DNA of 64,000 nt from the NCBI GenBank assembly GCA_002372175.1, contig DFIS01000082.1:10541-74540 (forward strand), written 5' to 3'. This document shows positions 34,524 to 42,886 of the stretch, piece by piece. The stretch is from Solobacterium sp. UBA3691. GTDB lineage: Bacteria; Bacillota_I; Bacilli_A; Erysipelotrichales; Erysipelotrichaceae. The position numbers and the translations under genes were made by a program. How positions within the stretch are numbered: the first letter of the stretch is position 1; the number at the start of each line of letters is the position of its first letter. A model generated the notes under the pieces. It did no database searches. It saw only the letters and a list, made by a program, of their open reading frames with translations, and was not told the DNA's origin.

Positions 34524-35213
34524 ATGGCATTATTTGATTTCTTAAAAGGAAAAAAAGACAAGGCCGAAGAGAAAGTTGAACAGGCCGCCAAAGAAGTAAA
34601 ACAGGAAGCAAAAGCTACAGTAACTGCTGCCAAGAAGGAAGTAAAGACATTTGCGACAGCTGCTAAGACAGAGGCTGAAAAGACTGTTACAGCAGCGAAG
34701 ACAGAGGCCGGAAAGGCTGCTGAAAAGGCAAGAGCCGAAGCTGCACAGGCTAAAGTCACTGCGAAGAAGGTTGAAGTTAAGGCTGCCAACGCTGTTGACG
34801 AAGTCAAGGCTGAAGCAAAGGCTGCTGCAGAAGCTGCTAAAGAAGCAGTCAAGACAGCTACAGCTACTGTTACAAAGCGTGAGACATTCAGAGAACCTGC
34901 AAAACCGCTCGAAGCAATCGCTAAGGAAGTTATCCGCGGTGAGTGGGGCAACGGCGAAGAAAGAAAGCAGAAACTGGAAGCCGCAGGCTTCAAGTATGAT
35001 GAAGTACAGAAGCTCGTCAATGATGCTCTGGCAGGTAAGGTGAACTTGGATGCGGCTGCTGCACCTAAGGCTGAACTGAAGCCGATCGAAGAAGTTGCCA
35101 AGGAAGTTATCCGCGGTAACTGGGGCAACGGTGAAGAGAGAAAGCAGAAACTGGCTGCTGCAGGTTATGACTACGCAGCTGTACAGGCTAAAGTAAACGA
35201 ACTGCTGAAATAA
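34524..35213 (+). CDS. Ala/Lys-rich helical protein with two CW_7 cell-wall-binding repeats, no signal peptide
   Basis: A 229-residue protein. Residues 1-9 are a short amphipathic start (MALFDFLKG). Residues 10-118 are a highly charged, alanine-rich, probably coiled or amphipathic helix resembling LEA-type sequences. Residues 129-169 and 188-228 are two CW_7 repeats (IAKEVIRGEWGNGEERKQKL and a near copy), the muropeptide-binding module known from Cpl-7 lysozyme. There is no signal peptide, lipobox or membrane helix, so how it would reach the wall is unclear. GGAGG precedes the ATG and a terminator follows: a monocistronic gene, codon-biased towards GCT/GAA/AAG, which suggests high expression. 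Confidence 0.8.
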   Translation: MALFDFLKGKKDKAEEKVEQAAKEVKQEAKATVTAAKKEVKTFATAAKTEAEKTVTAAKTEAGKAAEKARAEAAQAKVTAKKVEVKAANAVDEVKAEAKAAAEAAKEAVKTATATVTKRETFREPAKPLEAIAKEVIRGEWGNGEERKQKLEAAGFKYDEVQKLVNDALAGKVNLDAAAAPKAELKPIEEVAKEVIRGNWGNGEERKQKLAAAGYDYAAVQAKVNELLK

Positions 35214-35226
35214 GCTGAAAGAGAGT

Positions 35227-35256
35227 AAAGGTACCTCGGATGAGGTATCTTTTTCT
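35227..35256 (+). terminator. Terminator of the CW_7 gene
   Basis: AGGTACCTC and GAGGTATCT pair around GGAT and are followed by TTTTTCT. Confidence 0.75.
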
Positions 35257-35261
35257 ATGTC

Positions 35262-36653
35262 TCAGTGTGTGTAGCTTACACTCAGTGAAGGCTGATCAAT
35301 GTAGTTATAGTATGTGTCCTGAGCTAACTGCAGTTTACATTTCAATTCGGTAATACTCTCGATACCGGAGACATCATTCTCCTTTAGTGATCGGCTCATC
35401 AGTTCAAGATTCAGAAGAGCTGCCTTGTGCGGAGGAACTTCCATGGTATAGCATATGAAGTCAGTCATATAGCCGTTTACGGATACGGATTTGTAGTCAA
35501 TATTCGCATATGCAGGCTTACCGTTATTATTGATAACCAGGAACAGCGCATGTTTGTCTTCGGAATACGAGGAGGGATCGTTGGCTAATCCCTTGGAGAT
35601 AACGGTAAATCCGTTCTGATCATACAGGACATCTCCGTCTGTATTGAATTCCCCGGCATAGGCAGGGCCAAGCTCAGCCGTCGTGACATTGTCGGTAATC
35701 TTGTACTCTTCATCCATCAGGGTAATATCCACGGTGTAGGAACAGTCACTGCCAAGACCGATGGCTGACGCATATTCTTCGGATATCATGTTTGACAGAT
35801 CCAGCATGGTGATCGCTGTTTTGTGCGGTGCGATCGTGTCATTCGTCCAGTTGGATGAACAGATCACAACGTTATCTGCAGACACACTGCCATAGCGGAC
35901 GATCACTGTCTCTTCGGAAGTATTGGTCATCTCCAGCAGGATCACCGTATCCTCGCTGCTGTTGGAGACGACCGCGGCACTGTCCAGGTGTATACGAGAA
36001 TTGCTGTAGGCGACATCGGTAAAGATATCGTGTACTTCGGCATTGCCAAGTGCCGCAAAACTGCCGTCCTGCAATGATTCAAGATATGTATCAGTATCAG
36101 GATCATAGCTGTCATAGGCACTGGTGGGGATAAGCAGGGCACCTGTTCTGGCATAGTCATTATGGTCATCATCGGTGATCATGAAGCCGATGCCGATCTC
36201 AGCGATCTCGTTGATGCCAAGAGCCTGCAGTTCATTCAGACTGATGGAAATGGTCTTGTTGGCTTTCATCCCAGCATCTACCGATTCATTGACGTACATT
36301 TCCGAAGTCATGTACCGATTGATGGTATTACTGCTGTAGCCGATGGATCCGGAGACGAAGTTCAGGGCTTTATCCGTGTTGTTTTCAAACTTCAGTTTCA
36401 GATCTGCCGAATAGTTGGAGAAGTTCAGTTCGGATGCCGTAATGATGACGGAACCATCATCCCACAGTACGGTCTCTTCGATCGTTGTATCTTTTTTAAA
36501 TACATTCTTCGGGATTTCGGCCGGTTTACTGCTTTCCTGCGGTGCTGGGGTATCGGTTTGTACATTCTGGCTGCCGGTATTCTGTCCGCCTGCAGATGCG
36601 CACCCTGACAGCAGAAGGGAAAGAAGAACGAAATAACATACTTTGTTTTTCAT
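35262..36653 (-). CDS. Lipoprotein with three related beta-rich domains
   Basis: A 463-residue lipoprotein of unrecognised family. The start at 36653 has GGAGG five bases upstream; the open frame before it has no ribosome site. Signal peptide with lipobox LLSGC (Cys18) and a Gly/Gln/Thr/Pro linker to about 50. Three weakly similar domains follow near 67-160, 236-320 and 366-445. Each has a strand with an Asn-rich turn (FENNTDK, MTNTSEE, INNNGKP) and a later PHK or equivalent before a strand ending in a Leu-rich stretch (APHKTAITMLDL, PPHKAALLNLEL). They are probably Ig-like sandwiches, exposed on the membrane outside. Confidence 0.7.
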   Translation of the reverse strand: MKNKVCYFVLLSLLLSGCASAGGQNTGSQNVQTDTPAPQESSKPAEIPKNVFKKDTTIEETVLWDDGSVIITASELNFSNYSADLKLKFENNTDKALNFVSGSIGYSSNTINRYMTSEMYVNESVDAGMKANKTISISLNELQALGINEIAEIGIGFMITDDDHNDYARTGALLIPTSAYDSYDPDTDTYLESLQDGSFAALGNAEVHDIFTDVAYSNSRIHLDSAAVVSNSSEDTVILLEMTNTSEETVIVRYGSVSADNVVICSSNWTNDTIAPHKTAITMLDLSNMISEEYASAIGLGSDCSYTVDITLMDEEYKITDNVTTAELGPAYAGEFNTDGDVLYDQNGFTVISKGLANDPSSYSEDKHALFLVINNNGKPAYANIDYKSVSVNGYMTDFICYTMEVPPHKAALLNLELMSRSLKENDVSGIESITELKCKLQLAQDTYYNYIDQPSLSVSYTH

Positions 36654-36746
36654 AATGCCTCCGTGATATCGATCAGTAATGATCTCTTCCTTGTACAAAC
36701 AGTACGACCGTTCCCTTGGGGAACAGTCAATCCGTATATAAAAAAA

Positions 36747-36793
36747 GCAGTCCCTGAGGACTGTAAAGAAAAGGAGCTTTCGCTCCATATTCT
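36747..36793 (-). terminator. Double hairpin terminator of the thioredoxin operon
   Basis: On the minus strand, GGAGC-GAAA-GCTCC with a T-rich run is followed by CAGTCC-TCAG-GGACTG and a run of seven T. The second is a textbook terminator. The remaining 90 bases to the lipoprotein gene hold no gene I can see. Confidence 0.8.
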
Positions 36794-37101
36794 TATGCTT
36801 TCTGTAACATTGCCTCAAGGCCTGCTTCAGGCTGGTAGCCTACAGTGCCCTGGGCAGCTTCACCGTTCTTGAAGACGATCAGTGTCGGAATGGACATAAC
36901 ACCATAACGCTCTGCGAGATCCGGTGTTTCATCAATGTTGACCTTGATGAATGTTGTTTCGGGGTGTTTGACAGCGAGTCCTTCAACGATCGGCGCAAGC
37001 ATCTTGCAGGGACCGCACCAGTCTGCGTAGAAGTCTACGAAGACCTTTTCGTTTTCCTTGATGACTGTATCGAATTCTTCTGTACTTGTAATAATTCTCA
37101 T
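36793..37101 (-). CDS. trxA: Thioredoxin
   Basis: A 102-residue thioredoxin of normal length. The active site is ADWCGPCKML with Cys29 and Cys32; the cis-Pro loop is MSIPTLIVF. It reduces cytoplasmic disulfides and donates electrons to peroxidases and ribonucleotide reductase. It is the last gene of a unit with an HxlR regulator and an FFTR-like reductase, which is its probable electron donor. Confidence 0.95.
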   Translation of the reverse strand: MRIITSTEEFDTVIKENEKVFVDFYADWCGPCKMLAPIVEGLAVKHPETTFIKVNIDETPDLAERYGVMSIPTLIVFKNGEAAQGTVGYQPEAGLEAMLQKA

Positions 37102-37125
37102 TTTCTTATCCTCCTGTTGGTATAG

Positions 37126-37476
37126 TTATGCATTTTCATCTTTAGGGCAGTTGAAGTTTCCTTCTACCCATTCGGCAATGCCGGCCAGCACAGGGATTGC
37201 TGATTCTCCGCGTTCGGTGAGACGGTAATCTACACGGGGAGGCTGCTCATTGTAGGAGTGGCGCTCGATGATACCGTATCCGATCAGTTCCTTAAGCGTT
37301 GAATTCAGTACTGTGTCTGTGATGTTGATCAGTTCGCGTTTGAGCTCATTGAATCTGAGTGGCTGTTTTTCGTTGAGAACACTGATAATACGTGTTTTCC
37401 ACTTACCGCCGAATACTTCCATGCCGTATTCAAGCGGGCTGCGAATATCTTTTTCCATCTTAGGCTGGTATGCCAT
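37126..37476 (-). CDS. HxlR-family transcriptional regulator
   Basis: A 116-residue winged-helix regulator. Start 37476 has GAGGTGA upstream; an earlier Met is less well placed. The family core is SPLEYGMEVFGGKWKTRII ... RFNELKREL ... RVDYRLTERG. The only cysteine is Cys110, close to the C-terminus; HxlR proteins such as YodB and HypR sense electrophiles or disulfide stress through single cysteines, usually nearer the N-terminus. Lying between the reductase and thioredoxin genes, it probably controls this operon. Confidence 0.87.
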   Translation of the reverse strand: MAYQPKMEKDIRSPLEYGMEVFGGKWKTRIISVLNEKQPLRFNELKRELINITDTVLNSTLKELIGYGIIERHSYNEQPPRVDYRLTERGESAIPVLAGIAEWVEGNFNCPKDENA

Positions 37477-37509
37477 CAAAATCACCTCGCTTACTACTTT
37501 ACATATGGG

Positions 37510-38376
37510 TTATTTTGGTAGTTTGGCGAGATAATTAACGGCTGACAATGCCGCGATATTTCCCTGCCCGGCAGATTTGATGTACTGGTATGGTTGACCG
37601 GCGATATCTCCTGCAACGAAGAGACCTGGTAGGTTGGTGGTCATTTGGAGATCTGTCTTCACAGCGTTTCCTTCGGTTTCCAGTCCCGGTACCAGCTGTC
37701 CGGGGAACTGTGCATCCCTGAGAACGAAGACACAGTCGACAGAATATTCATTCTGATCGGTCTTCAGCGTCCTGACTTTCATGTCACCGATGATCTCTGC
37801 CGGTTTTTCCCGGTGTACTTCGATATTTTCGGCTTTGAATGCGGGTTCGTCTTTGTAGAGAGGGAAGTAGTATACCTTGGCGCATACTTCACTGAGGAAT
37901 TCCGCTTCAGCTTCTTCGTGACTGCTGCCGCCGATGACAGCTACGGTCTTGCCTTTGTACAGCGGTGCATCACAGGTTGCGCAGTAGCTTACGCCCCGGC
38001 CGAGGAAGGTATCTTCTCCCGGGTAGGGCTTGCCGGCAACGACACCGGTTGCCAGGATCACCGTGGTTGCTTCAACCATCTCACCGTTGTTTCTCTGCAG
38101 AACGAAGAAGTCTCCGTAGGCATATACAGCAGTGATCTTGTCTTCTGTTACCTCAATGCCCATCTCTTCAATATGTTTCCGGAATGCCTTGACCATGTCA
38201 GCTCCGGAAATGAACGGCAGTCCGAGATAATTCTGGATCTCGTGAGCCACGAGCATTTTGCTGCTCAGGTCCTTACTGCCGAACAGGATGATATCCTTGT
38301 TTCGGATCTTGGCAGTGATCGCCGCTTCGAGACCTGCGGGACCGCTGCCGATGATCGCAATATCATATCTGCTCAT
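37510..38376 (-). CDS. Ferredoxin-dependent flavin thioredoxin reductase-like protein (FFTR type)
   Basis: A 288-residue flavoprotein of the thioredoxin reductase fold. FAD loop GSGPAG (10-15) and redox site CATC (132-135) are intact. The NADPH features of standard TrxB are missing: the second nucleotide loop reads VIGGSSHEEAEAEF, without GGGDSA, and the HRR motif is replaced by VYYFPLYKDEP. These are hallmarks of clostridial FFTR, which takes electrons from reduced ferredoxin. PGLETEG and FVAGDIAGQPYQY complete the fold. It heads an operon with HxlR and TrxA. A minus-strand TATAAT lies at 38406-38411. Confidence 0.85.
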   Translation of the reverse strand: MSRYDIAIIGSGPAGLEAAITAKIRNKDIILFGSKDLSSKMLVAHEIQNYLGLPFISGADMVKAFRKHIEEMGIEVTEDKITAVYAYGDFFVLQRNNGEMVEATTVILATGVVAGKPYPGEDTFLGRGVSYCATCDAPLYKGKTVAVIGGSSHEEAEAEFLSEVCAKVYYFPLYKDEPAFKAENIEVHREKPAEIIGDMKVRTLKTDQNEYSVDCVFVLRDAQFPGQLVPGLETEGNAVKTDLQMTTNLPGLFVAGDIAGQPYQYIKSAGQGNIAALSAVNYLAKLPK

Positions 38377-38544
38377 AGTTCACCTCTTTCTGTCTTTCAA
38401 TTTCCATTATACCATGATAAGAATCACCGAACTATATTTGACAAAACTTTTTAATACCTAAGCATCATTTTTATACTGAGTTCATGGTTTTGTTTGCTGA
38501 TAAAATTTGTATAATGGTGATGTAGAGGACATGGAGACATGGAT

Positions 38545-39501
38545 ATGAAAAAGTATGATGTAATTGCTTTAGGCGAGCTTCTGATCGATTTTGTACAGAA
38601 TGGTTATGATAACGGCAATCCTGTTTTTTCGGCGAATCCGGGCGGTGCACCCTGCAATGTGCTGGCCATGCTGAACAAGCTGGGATACAGGACAGCATTT
38701 ATCGGTAAGGTTGGTGAAGACATCTTCGGCAGACAGCTGCGCGGTGTTCTGAACAGTATCGGTATCGATACAGCAGGTCTTGCGGTCGATCCCAAGATCC
38801 ATACGACACTGGCATTTGTGGAGAAGAAACCGGACGGAGACAGAGACTTCTCATTCTACCGTGAACCCGGTGCGGATATGATGCTCAGGGAAGATGAAGT
38901 CAGTGAAGAACTGATCAAGGAGACCAGGATCTTCCACTTCGGCACCCTGTCACTGACACACGAAGAGAACAGTAAGGCAACCAGGAAGGCTGTCAGAACA
39001 GCCACAGAGTACGGGGTAACGATCAGTTTTGACCCGAATCTCAGAGAGCCTCTGTGGAACTCTCTGCAGGATGCCTGGAAGGCATTTGACTACGGTCTCA
39101 GACACTGTGATATCCTGAAGATCTCCGATAATGAGATCCTCTGGTTTACAGGTAAGGAAAACTATGATGAAGCTCTGGCATACCTCAGAGATCACTATGG
39201 TATCAAGCTGATCCTGCTTACACTGGGTAAAGAGGGAAGCCGTGCCGTATGCGGTAATTATGATGTAACGGTACCCGGTTTTGTACAGGCAAATACCGTA
39301 GATACAACAGGTGCAGGAGATACCTTCATGGGCAGTTCCCTGAGCTATCTGCTTGAACATGATCTGGATACTCTGACAGAAAAAGAGCTGAAGGAGATGC
39401 TTACGTTTGCGAATGCGGCTGCTTCGATCGTCACAACGAGAAAAGGTGCTCTGCTGTCCATGCCGGAAAGAGCCGAAGTTGAAGCACTGATCAAAGGCTG
39501 A
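38545..39501 (+). CDS. PfkB-family sugar kinase (fructokinase-like)
   Basis: A 318-residue ribokinase-family protein. I place the start at ATG 38545 (MKKYDVIALGELLIDF), eight bases after GGAG; an in-frame ATG at 38539 is too close to that site. N-terminal GGAPCNVLAMLNKLG and AFIGKVGEDIFG, and the C-terminal DTTGAGDTFMGS with the catalytic Asp, are typical of bacterial fructokinases. It phosphorylates fructose or a similar sugar. A -10 TATAAT lies at 38510-38515. Monocistronic, with a terminator following. Confidence 0.88.
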   Translation: MKKYDVIALGELLIDFVQNGYDNGNPVFSANPGGAPCNVLAMLNKLGYRTAFIGKVGEDIFGRQLRGVLNSIGIDTAGLAVDPKIHTTLAFVEKKPDGDRDFSFYREPGADMMLREDEVSEELIKETRIFHFGTLSLTHEENSKATRKAVRTATEYGVTISFDPNLREPLWNSLQDAWKAFDYGLRHCDILKISDNEILWFTGKENYDEALAYLRDHYGIKLILLTLGKEGSRAVCGNYDVTVPGFVQANTVDTTGAGDTFMGSSLSYLLEHDLDTLTEKELKEMLTFANAAASIVTTRKGALLSMPERAEVEALIKG

Positions 39502-39524
39502 CATATCATACACAGAAGAAGATG

Positions 39525-39549
39525 AGCCCGGTATATGCCGGGCTTTGTC
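39525..39549 (+). terminator. Terminator of the fructokinase-like gene
   Basis: AGCCCGG and CCGGGCT pair around TATATG, followed by TTGTCG. The T run is weak, so some read-through to the Nudix gene is possible. Confidence 0.6.
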
Positions 39550-39565
39550 GTGTTAGAATGGACAT

Positions 39566-40108
39566 ATGAGTAAACTTGAAGAAAAACAGATAAGCAGTGA
39601 ATACGTATACTGCGGAAAAGTCATCAAAGTAAGAGTAGATCAGGCCCGTATACCTAACGGGAATGTGACTCTGCGGGAAGTGGTGGAACATCCCGGCGGT
39701 GTAGCGATTGCCCTGGAGGATGAGGAGGGAAAGTTCTTTCTGGTCACACAGTGGAGGTATGCACAGGAGAAGGAAGTACTGGAGTTTCCTGCCGGCAAGC
39801 GTGAACCCGGGGAGGATCCTCTGACAACAGCGAAACGGGAGATCGCCGAAGAGACCGGGTATACCGCAAAGGACTTTGTAAATCTCGGAGAGATGATCCC
39901 TACCGGGGCATACGATTCGGAAGTGATCCACATGTATTACGCAAAGACAGACAGCTATGTCGGTGAACATTTCGATGATGATGAGAATCTGGTGCCGGAG
40001 CGGATGACACTGGCAGAAATCGTAAAGAAGATCATGGACAGAGAGATCACTGACGGCAAGACAATGGTCATGGCATTAAAGATACAGGAGATGAAGAGAA
40101 ATGGCTGA
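39566..40108 (+). CDS. Nudix hydrolase (ADP-ribose pyrophosphatase type)
   Basis: A 180-residue enzyme with a complete Nudix box from G77 to G98 (GKREPGE ... REIAEETG). The upstream EHPGGVAIALEDEEG and the QWRYAQEKEVLEFPAG segment are typical of ADP-ribose pyrophosphatases, which split ADP-ribose to AMP and ribose 5-phosphate. TAGAAT at 39554-39559 lies six bases before the ATG and no Shine-Dalgarno is present, so the mRNA may be leaderless. Its end overlaps the peptidase gene by eight bases. Confidence 0.9.
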   Translation: MSKLEEKQISSEYVYCGKVIKVRVDQARIPNGNVTLREVVEHPGGVAIALEDEEGKFFLVTQWRYAQEKEVLEFPAGKREPGEDPLTTAKREIAEETGYTAKDFVNLGEMIPTGAYDSEVIHMYYAKTDSYVGEHFDDDENLVPERMTLAEIVKKIMDREITDGKTMVMALKIQEMKRNG

Positions 40109-42062
40109 GAAGATCACGATCCGGGATCTGCTGAAATACAGATTCCCCGGGAATTTACAGTACAGTCCTGACGGCAAGACACTGGCTTTTCAGGTATCCC
40201 GCAGTGATGAGAAGGAGAATACATACAGGACGGATGTATGGCTGATCCGTAACGGCAGACCCGCACAGCTGACAAGTACAGCAGATGCGTCGATCGTCCT
40301 CTGGCAGGATGATACACATCTGATCCTGTCAAGACGCACAAAGGATACGGTACCGGGGACGACGGAGCTGTACCGGATGGATATCAACGGCGGTGAGGCA
40401 CTGCCTTTCTGTGTACTGCCGTTTGGCATGAGCAGTCTGAAGGAGACAGAACCCGGTGTGTATATCGCATCCGGCATGATCGATGCCGAAGATCCCGATG
40501 CATACCTGGACAGCGAAGAGACCAGAAAGAAGAAACTGGAAGCGAAGAAGAGCGAACAGGATTATACGGTCGTGGATGAGATCCCGTACTGGTTTAACGG
40601 CAGAGGCTTTATCAACAAGCAGAGATCGGCACTGTTCGAAGTACGTTTTGAACCGGAACTGTCGGTAAAGCGGATCACCCCCGCAAAGCGCAATGCCGGA
40701 AGCTGGAAGTATTATCACGGTAAGATCTACTACACAGGGACAACGCCGCAGAGACACCGGCTGATGACAGACAAGCTGTATGCTTATGATCCCGCAACCG
40801 GAAAGACAGAGACCGTATACGGAAAGAATAACCTGAGCATGGGCAGTCTCGTACTGATCAGGGATACGCTGTATGTACAGGCCTCTGACGGCAAGACATA
40901 CGGTGTCAACGAGACCAATGCCTTCATGCGTGTGGATGAGGATGGTCTCACCTATGTGATGAAGCCGGAATACGGTCTGCACAACAGTGTCGGCGGGGAT
41001 ATCCTGGGCAGTTCCCAGCAGTCCTGGGAGACCGGTGATGCCTGGTATACACTGGCTACGGAAGAAGATCATACTGTTGTCTACAGATTTGATGAGAAGC
41101 TGAATCTGAAGAAGATCTTTGATATGCCCGGTGCTGTCAGCGGTCTATCCGTCGGGAAGAAGATCGCTCTTCTGCGGGAGGACGCTGTACATGGTCCGGA
41201 GATCTGGGAGATCGATAAAAACGGCAAGAACCTGACAAAGCTGACAACGCTGAACGATGAAGCTCTGGCCGGTAAGTATATTGCCGAGCCTGTGCGCATA
41301 GATTACGCGTCGGAAGGGGAACAGCTCCATGGCTGGGTATTACTGCCGGAAGACTTTGATACAGAGAAACAGTATCCGGCTGTGCTGGATATCCACGGCG
41401 GTCCCCGTACCGTCTATGGCGAGGTATTCTTCCACGAGATGCAGGTATGGGCTGCCAGGGGCTATGTTGTCTTCTTTACCAATATCCGCGGCAGTGACGG
41501 CAGGGGAGATGCCTTTGCGGATATCCGTGATCAGTACGGAGAAGTGGATTTCCGCAACCTGATGGACTTTACCGATGCGGTGCTGCAGGCATACCCGAAT
41601 ATCGATCCGAAGAGAGTATGCGAGACAGGCGGCAGCTACGGCGGTTTCATGACCAACTGGATCATCGGGCATACCGACAGATTCTGCTGTGCCGCAAGCC
41701 AGCGCTCGATCGCCAACTGGATCAGTTTCTCCTGGATCAGTGATATCGGTCCCTACTTCGGTCCTGACCAGTGCGGGGCAAAGGATATCTACAGGGATAC
41801 CGAATATCTGTGGAATCATTCACCCCTGAAGTATGCCGATCAGGTAAAGACACCGACACTGTTTATCCACAGTGATGAGGACTACAGGTGTCCGCTTCCC
41901 GAGGGAATGCAGATGATGCAGGCACTGGCCCAGAGAAATGTAGAGACCAGGCTGGTCATCTTCCACGGTGAGAATCATGAGCTCTCCCGCAGCGGCAAGC
42001 CTCTGCACAGGATCCGCAGACTGCAGGAGATCACCGACTGGTTCGACAAGCATACAAAGTGA
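40101..42062 (+). CDS. S9-family peptidase (acylaminoacyl-peptidase-like)
   Basis: A 653-residue cytoplasmic serine peptidase. An N-terminal beta-propeller of about 370 residues begins with FPGNLQYSPDGKTLAFQVSR. The alpha/beta-hydrolase domain has DIHGGPRTVYGE (oxyanion region), GGSYGGFMTNW (nucleophile Ser), DEDYRCP (Asp) and FHGENHELSRSG (His). It removes acylated or free N-terminal residues from short peptides. Translationally coupled to the Nudix gene by overlap. Confidence 0.92.
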   Translation: MAEKITIRDLLKYRFPGNLQYSPDGKTLAFQVSRSDEKENTYRTDVWLIRNGRPAQLTSTADASIVLWQDDTHLILSRRTKDTVPGTTELYRMDINGGEALPFCVLPFGMSSLKETEPGVYIASGMIDAEDPDAYLDSEETRKKKLEAKKSEQDYTVVDEIPYWFNGRGFINKQRSALFEVRFEPELSVKRITPAKRNAGSWKYYHGKIYYTGTTPQRHRLMTDKLYAYDPATGKTETVYGKNNLSMGSLVLIRDTLYVQASDGKTYGVNETNAFMRVDEDGLTYVMKPEYGLHNSVGGDILGSSQQSWETGDAWYTLATEEDHTVVYRFDEKLNLKKIFDMPGAVSGLSVGKKIALLREDAVHGPEIWEIDKNGKNLTKLTTLNDEALAGKYIAEPVRIDYASEGEQLHGWVLLPEDFDTEKQYPAVLDIHGGPRTVYGEVFFHEMQVWAARGYVVFFTNIRGSDGRGDAFADIRDQYGEVDFRNLMDFTDAVLQAYPNIDPKRVCETGGSYGGFMTNWIIGHTDRFCCAASQRSIANWISFSWISDIGPYFGPDQCGAKDIYRDTEYLWNHSPLKYADQVKTPTLFIHSDEDYRCPLPEGMQMMQALAQRNVETRLVIFHGENHELSRSGKPLHRIRRLQEITDWFDKHTK

Positions 42063-42072
42063 GGATAAACGA

Positions 42073-42771
42073 ATGAAGATCACATACTGGTCGGATTACG
42101 CATGTCCGTACTGCTACATCGGTGTCACAAATCTGCGCAATGCCCTGAAGGACCTCGGGATGGATACGGAGATCCTCATGAAGGCATATGAGCTGCATCC
42201 CGAAACACCGAAGGATGCCCGCGGCAAGGTCGTAAAGCAGATCGCAGAAAAGCAGGGAATCTCAGAAAGTACAGCGATGGCTACCCTGGGCAGGATCCTC
42301 TCCATGGCAAGCGAAGCCGGTGTCACGATGAACTACAGCGAAACGGAGACAGCGAATACCTTCGATGCACATAAGCTGACAAAGTATGCGCAGAAGAAAG
42401 ACCCTGCCAAAGCTGAAGTGCTGATCACACGCCTGTACAAGGCATACTTTACGGATGGAATCTGGCTTGGCGATCATGAGGCTCTGGCTGATCTTGCGGC
42501 AGAGTGCGGATATGACCGTGCGGAAGCTCTCACCGCGCTTGCGGATGACACATATACAGAGACGGTACAGCAGGAGGAACAGGAAGCCCGCAGTATCGGT
42601 GTACAGGGTGTGCCGTTCTTTGTCTTCGATGATCAGTATGCCATACCGGGTGCACTGAGCAGAGAACAGATGCGTCAGGCACTGACAAGAGTGCTTGAAC
42701 TGGAAGCCGAAAAAGCCGGGATCGCGCAGGGAGCTGCCTGCGGACCTGACGGCTGCCCGCCTGCGGCATAA
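42073..42771 (+). CDS. DsbA-family oxidoreductase (FrnE-like)
   Basis: A 232-residue thioredoxin-fold protein. The start at 42073 follows GAGGATAAACGA; the frame open upstream lies within the peptidase gene. The active site is C11-P-Y-C14 in SDYACPYCYIG, next to a helical insertion, and VQGVPFFVFDDQ is the cis-Pro loop. A Cys-containing tail (ACGPDGCPP) is unusual. FrnE-like proteins are cytoplasmic disulfide isomerases linked to oxidative stress. No signal peptide. Confidence 0.88.
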   Translation: MKITYWSDYACPYCYIGVTNLRNALKDLGMDTEILMKAYELHPETPKDARGKVVKQIAEKQGISESTAMATLGRILSMASEAGVTMNYSETETANTFDAHKLTKYAQKKDPAKAEVLITRLYKAYFTDGIWLGDHEALADLAAECGYDRAEALTALADDTYTETVQQEEQEARSIGVQGVPFFVFDDQYAIPGALSREQMRQALTRVLELEAEKAGIAQGAACGPDGCPPAA

Positions 42772-42779
42772 ACCACAAT

Positions 42780-42809
42780 ACCTGCGGATGAACAGTCTGC
42801 AGGTTTTTC
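42780..42809 (+). terminator. Terminator after the DsbA-like gene
   Basis: ACCTGC and GCAGGT bracket an 11-13-base loop with a TTTTTCTT tail. Confidence 0.65.
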
Positions 42810-42830
42810 TTGTCCGGACAGGAATGTACA

Positions 42831-42858
42831 TTGACTCTGCAAAAATATTTGATACAAT
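42831..42858 (+). promoter_or_regulatory. Promoter of the glutathione peroxidase gene
   Basis: -35 TTGACT (42831-42836), a 16-base spacer, and -10 TACAAT (42853-42858). The -10 is part of the OhrR-type palindrome. Confidence 0.75.
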
Positions 42859-42867
42859 ATAATTGTA
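42853..42867. promoter_or_regulatory. OhrR-type operator
   Basis: TACAATATAATTGTA, an inverted repeat with perfect 6-bp arms (TACAAT/ATTGTA) around ATA. It matches the OhrR operator core TACAATT-AATTGTA known from Bacillus ohrA and covers the -10, a repressor position. The regulator gene is the next but one start, at 43459. Confidence 0.7.
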
Positions 42868-42886
42868 AGCTTTGGAGGTATTAGCC

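Noticed and set aside
34508..35128. Ala/Ser-rich minus-strand open frame opposite the CW_7 gene
   Set aside because: The sense strand has a ribosome site, a terminator and known domains; the antisense frame is only low-complexity.
38438..38443. TTGACA as -35 for the fructokinase-like gene
   Set aside because: The nearest TATAAT (38510) is more than 60 bases away; no suitable -10 at 16-18 bases.
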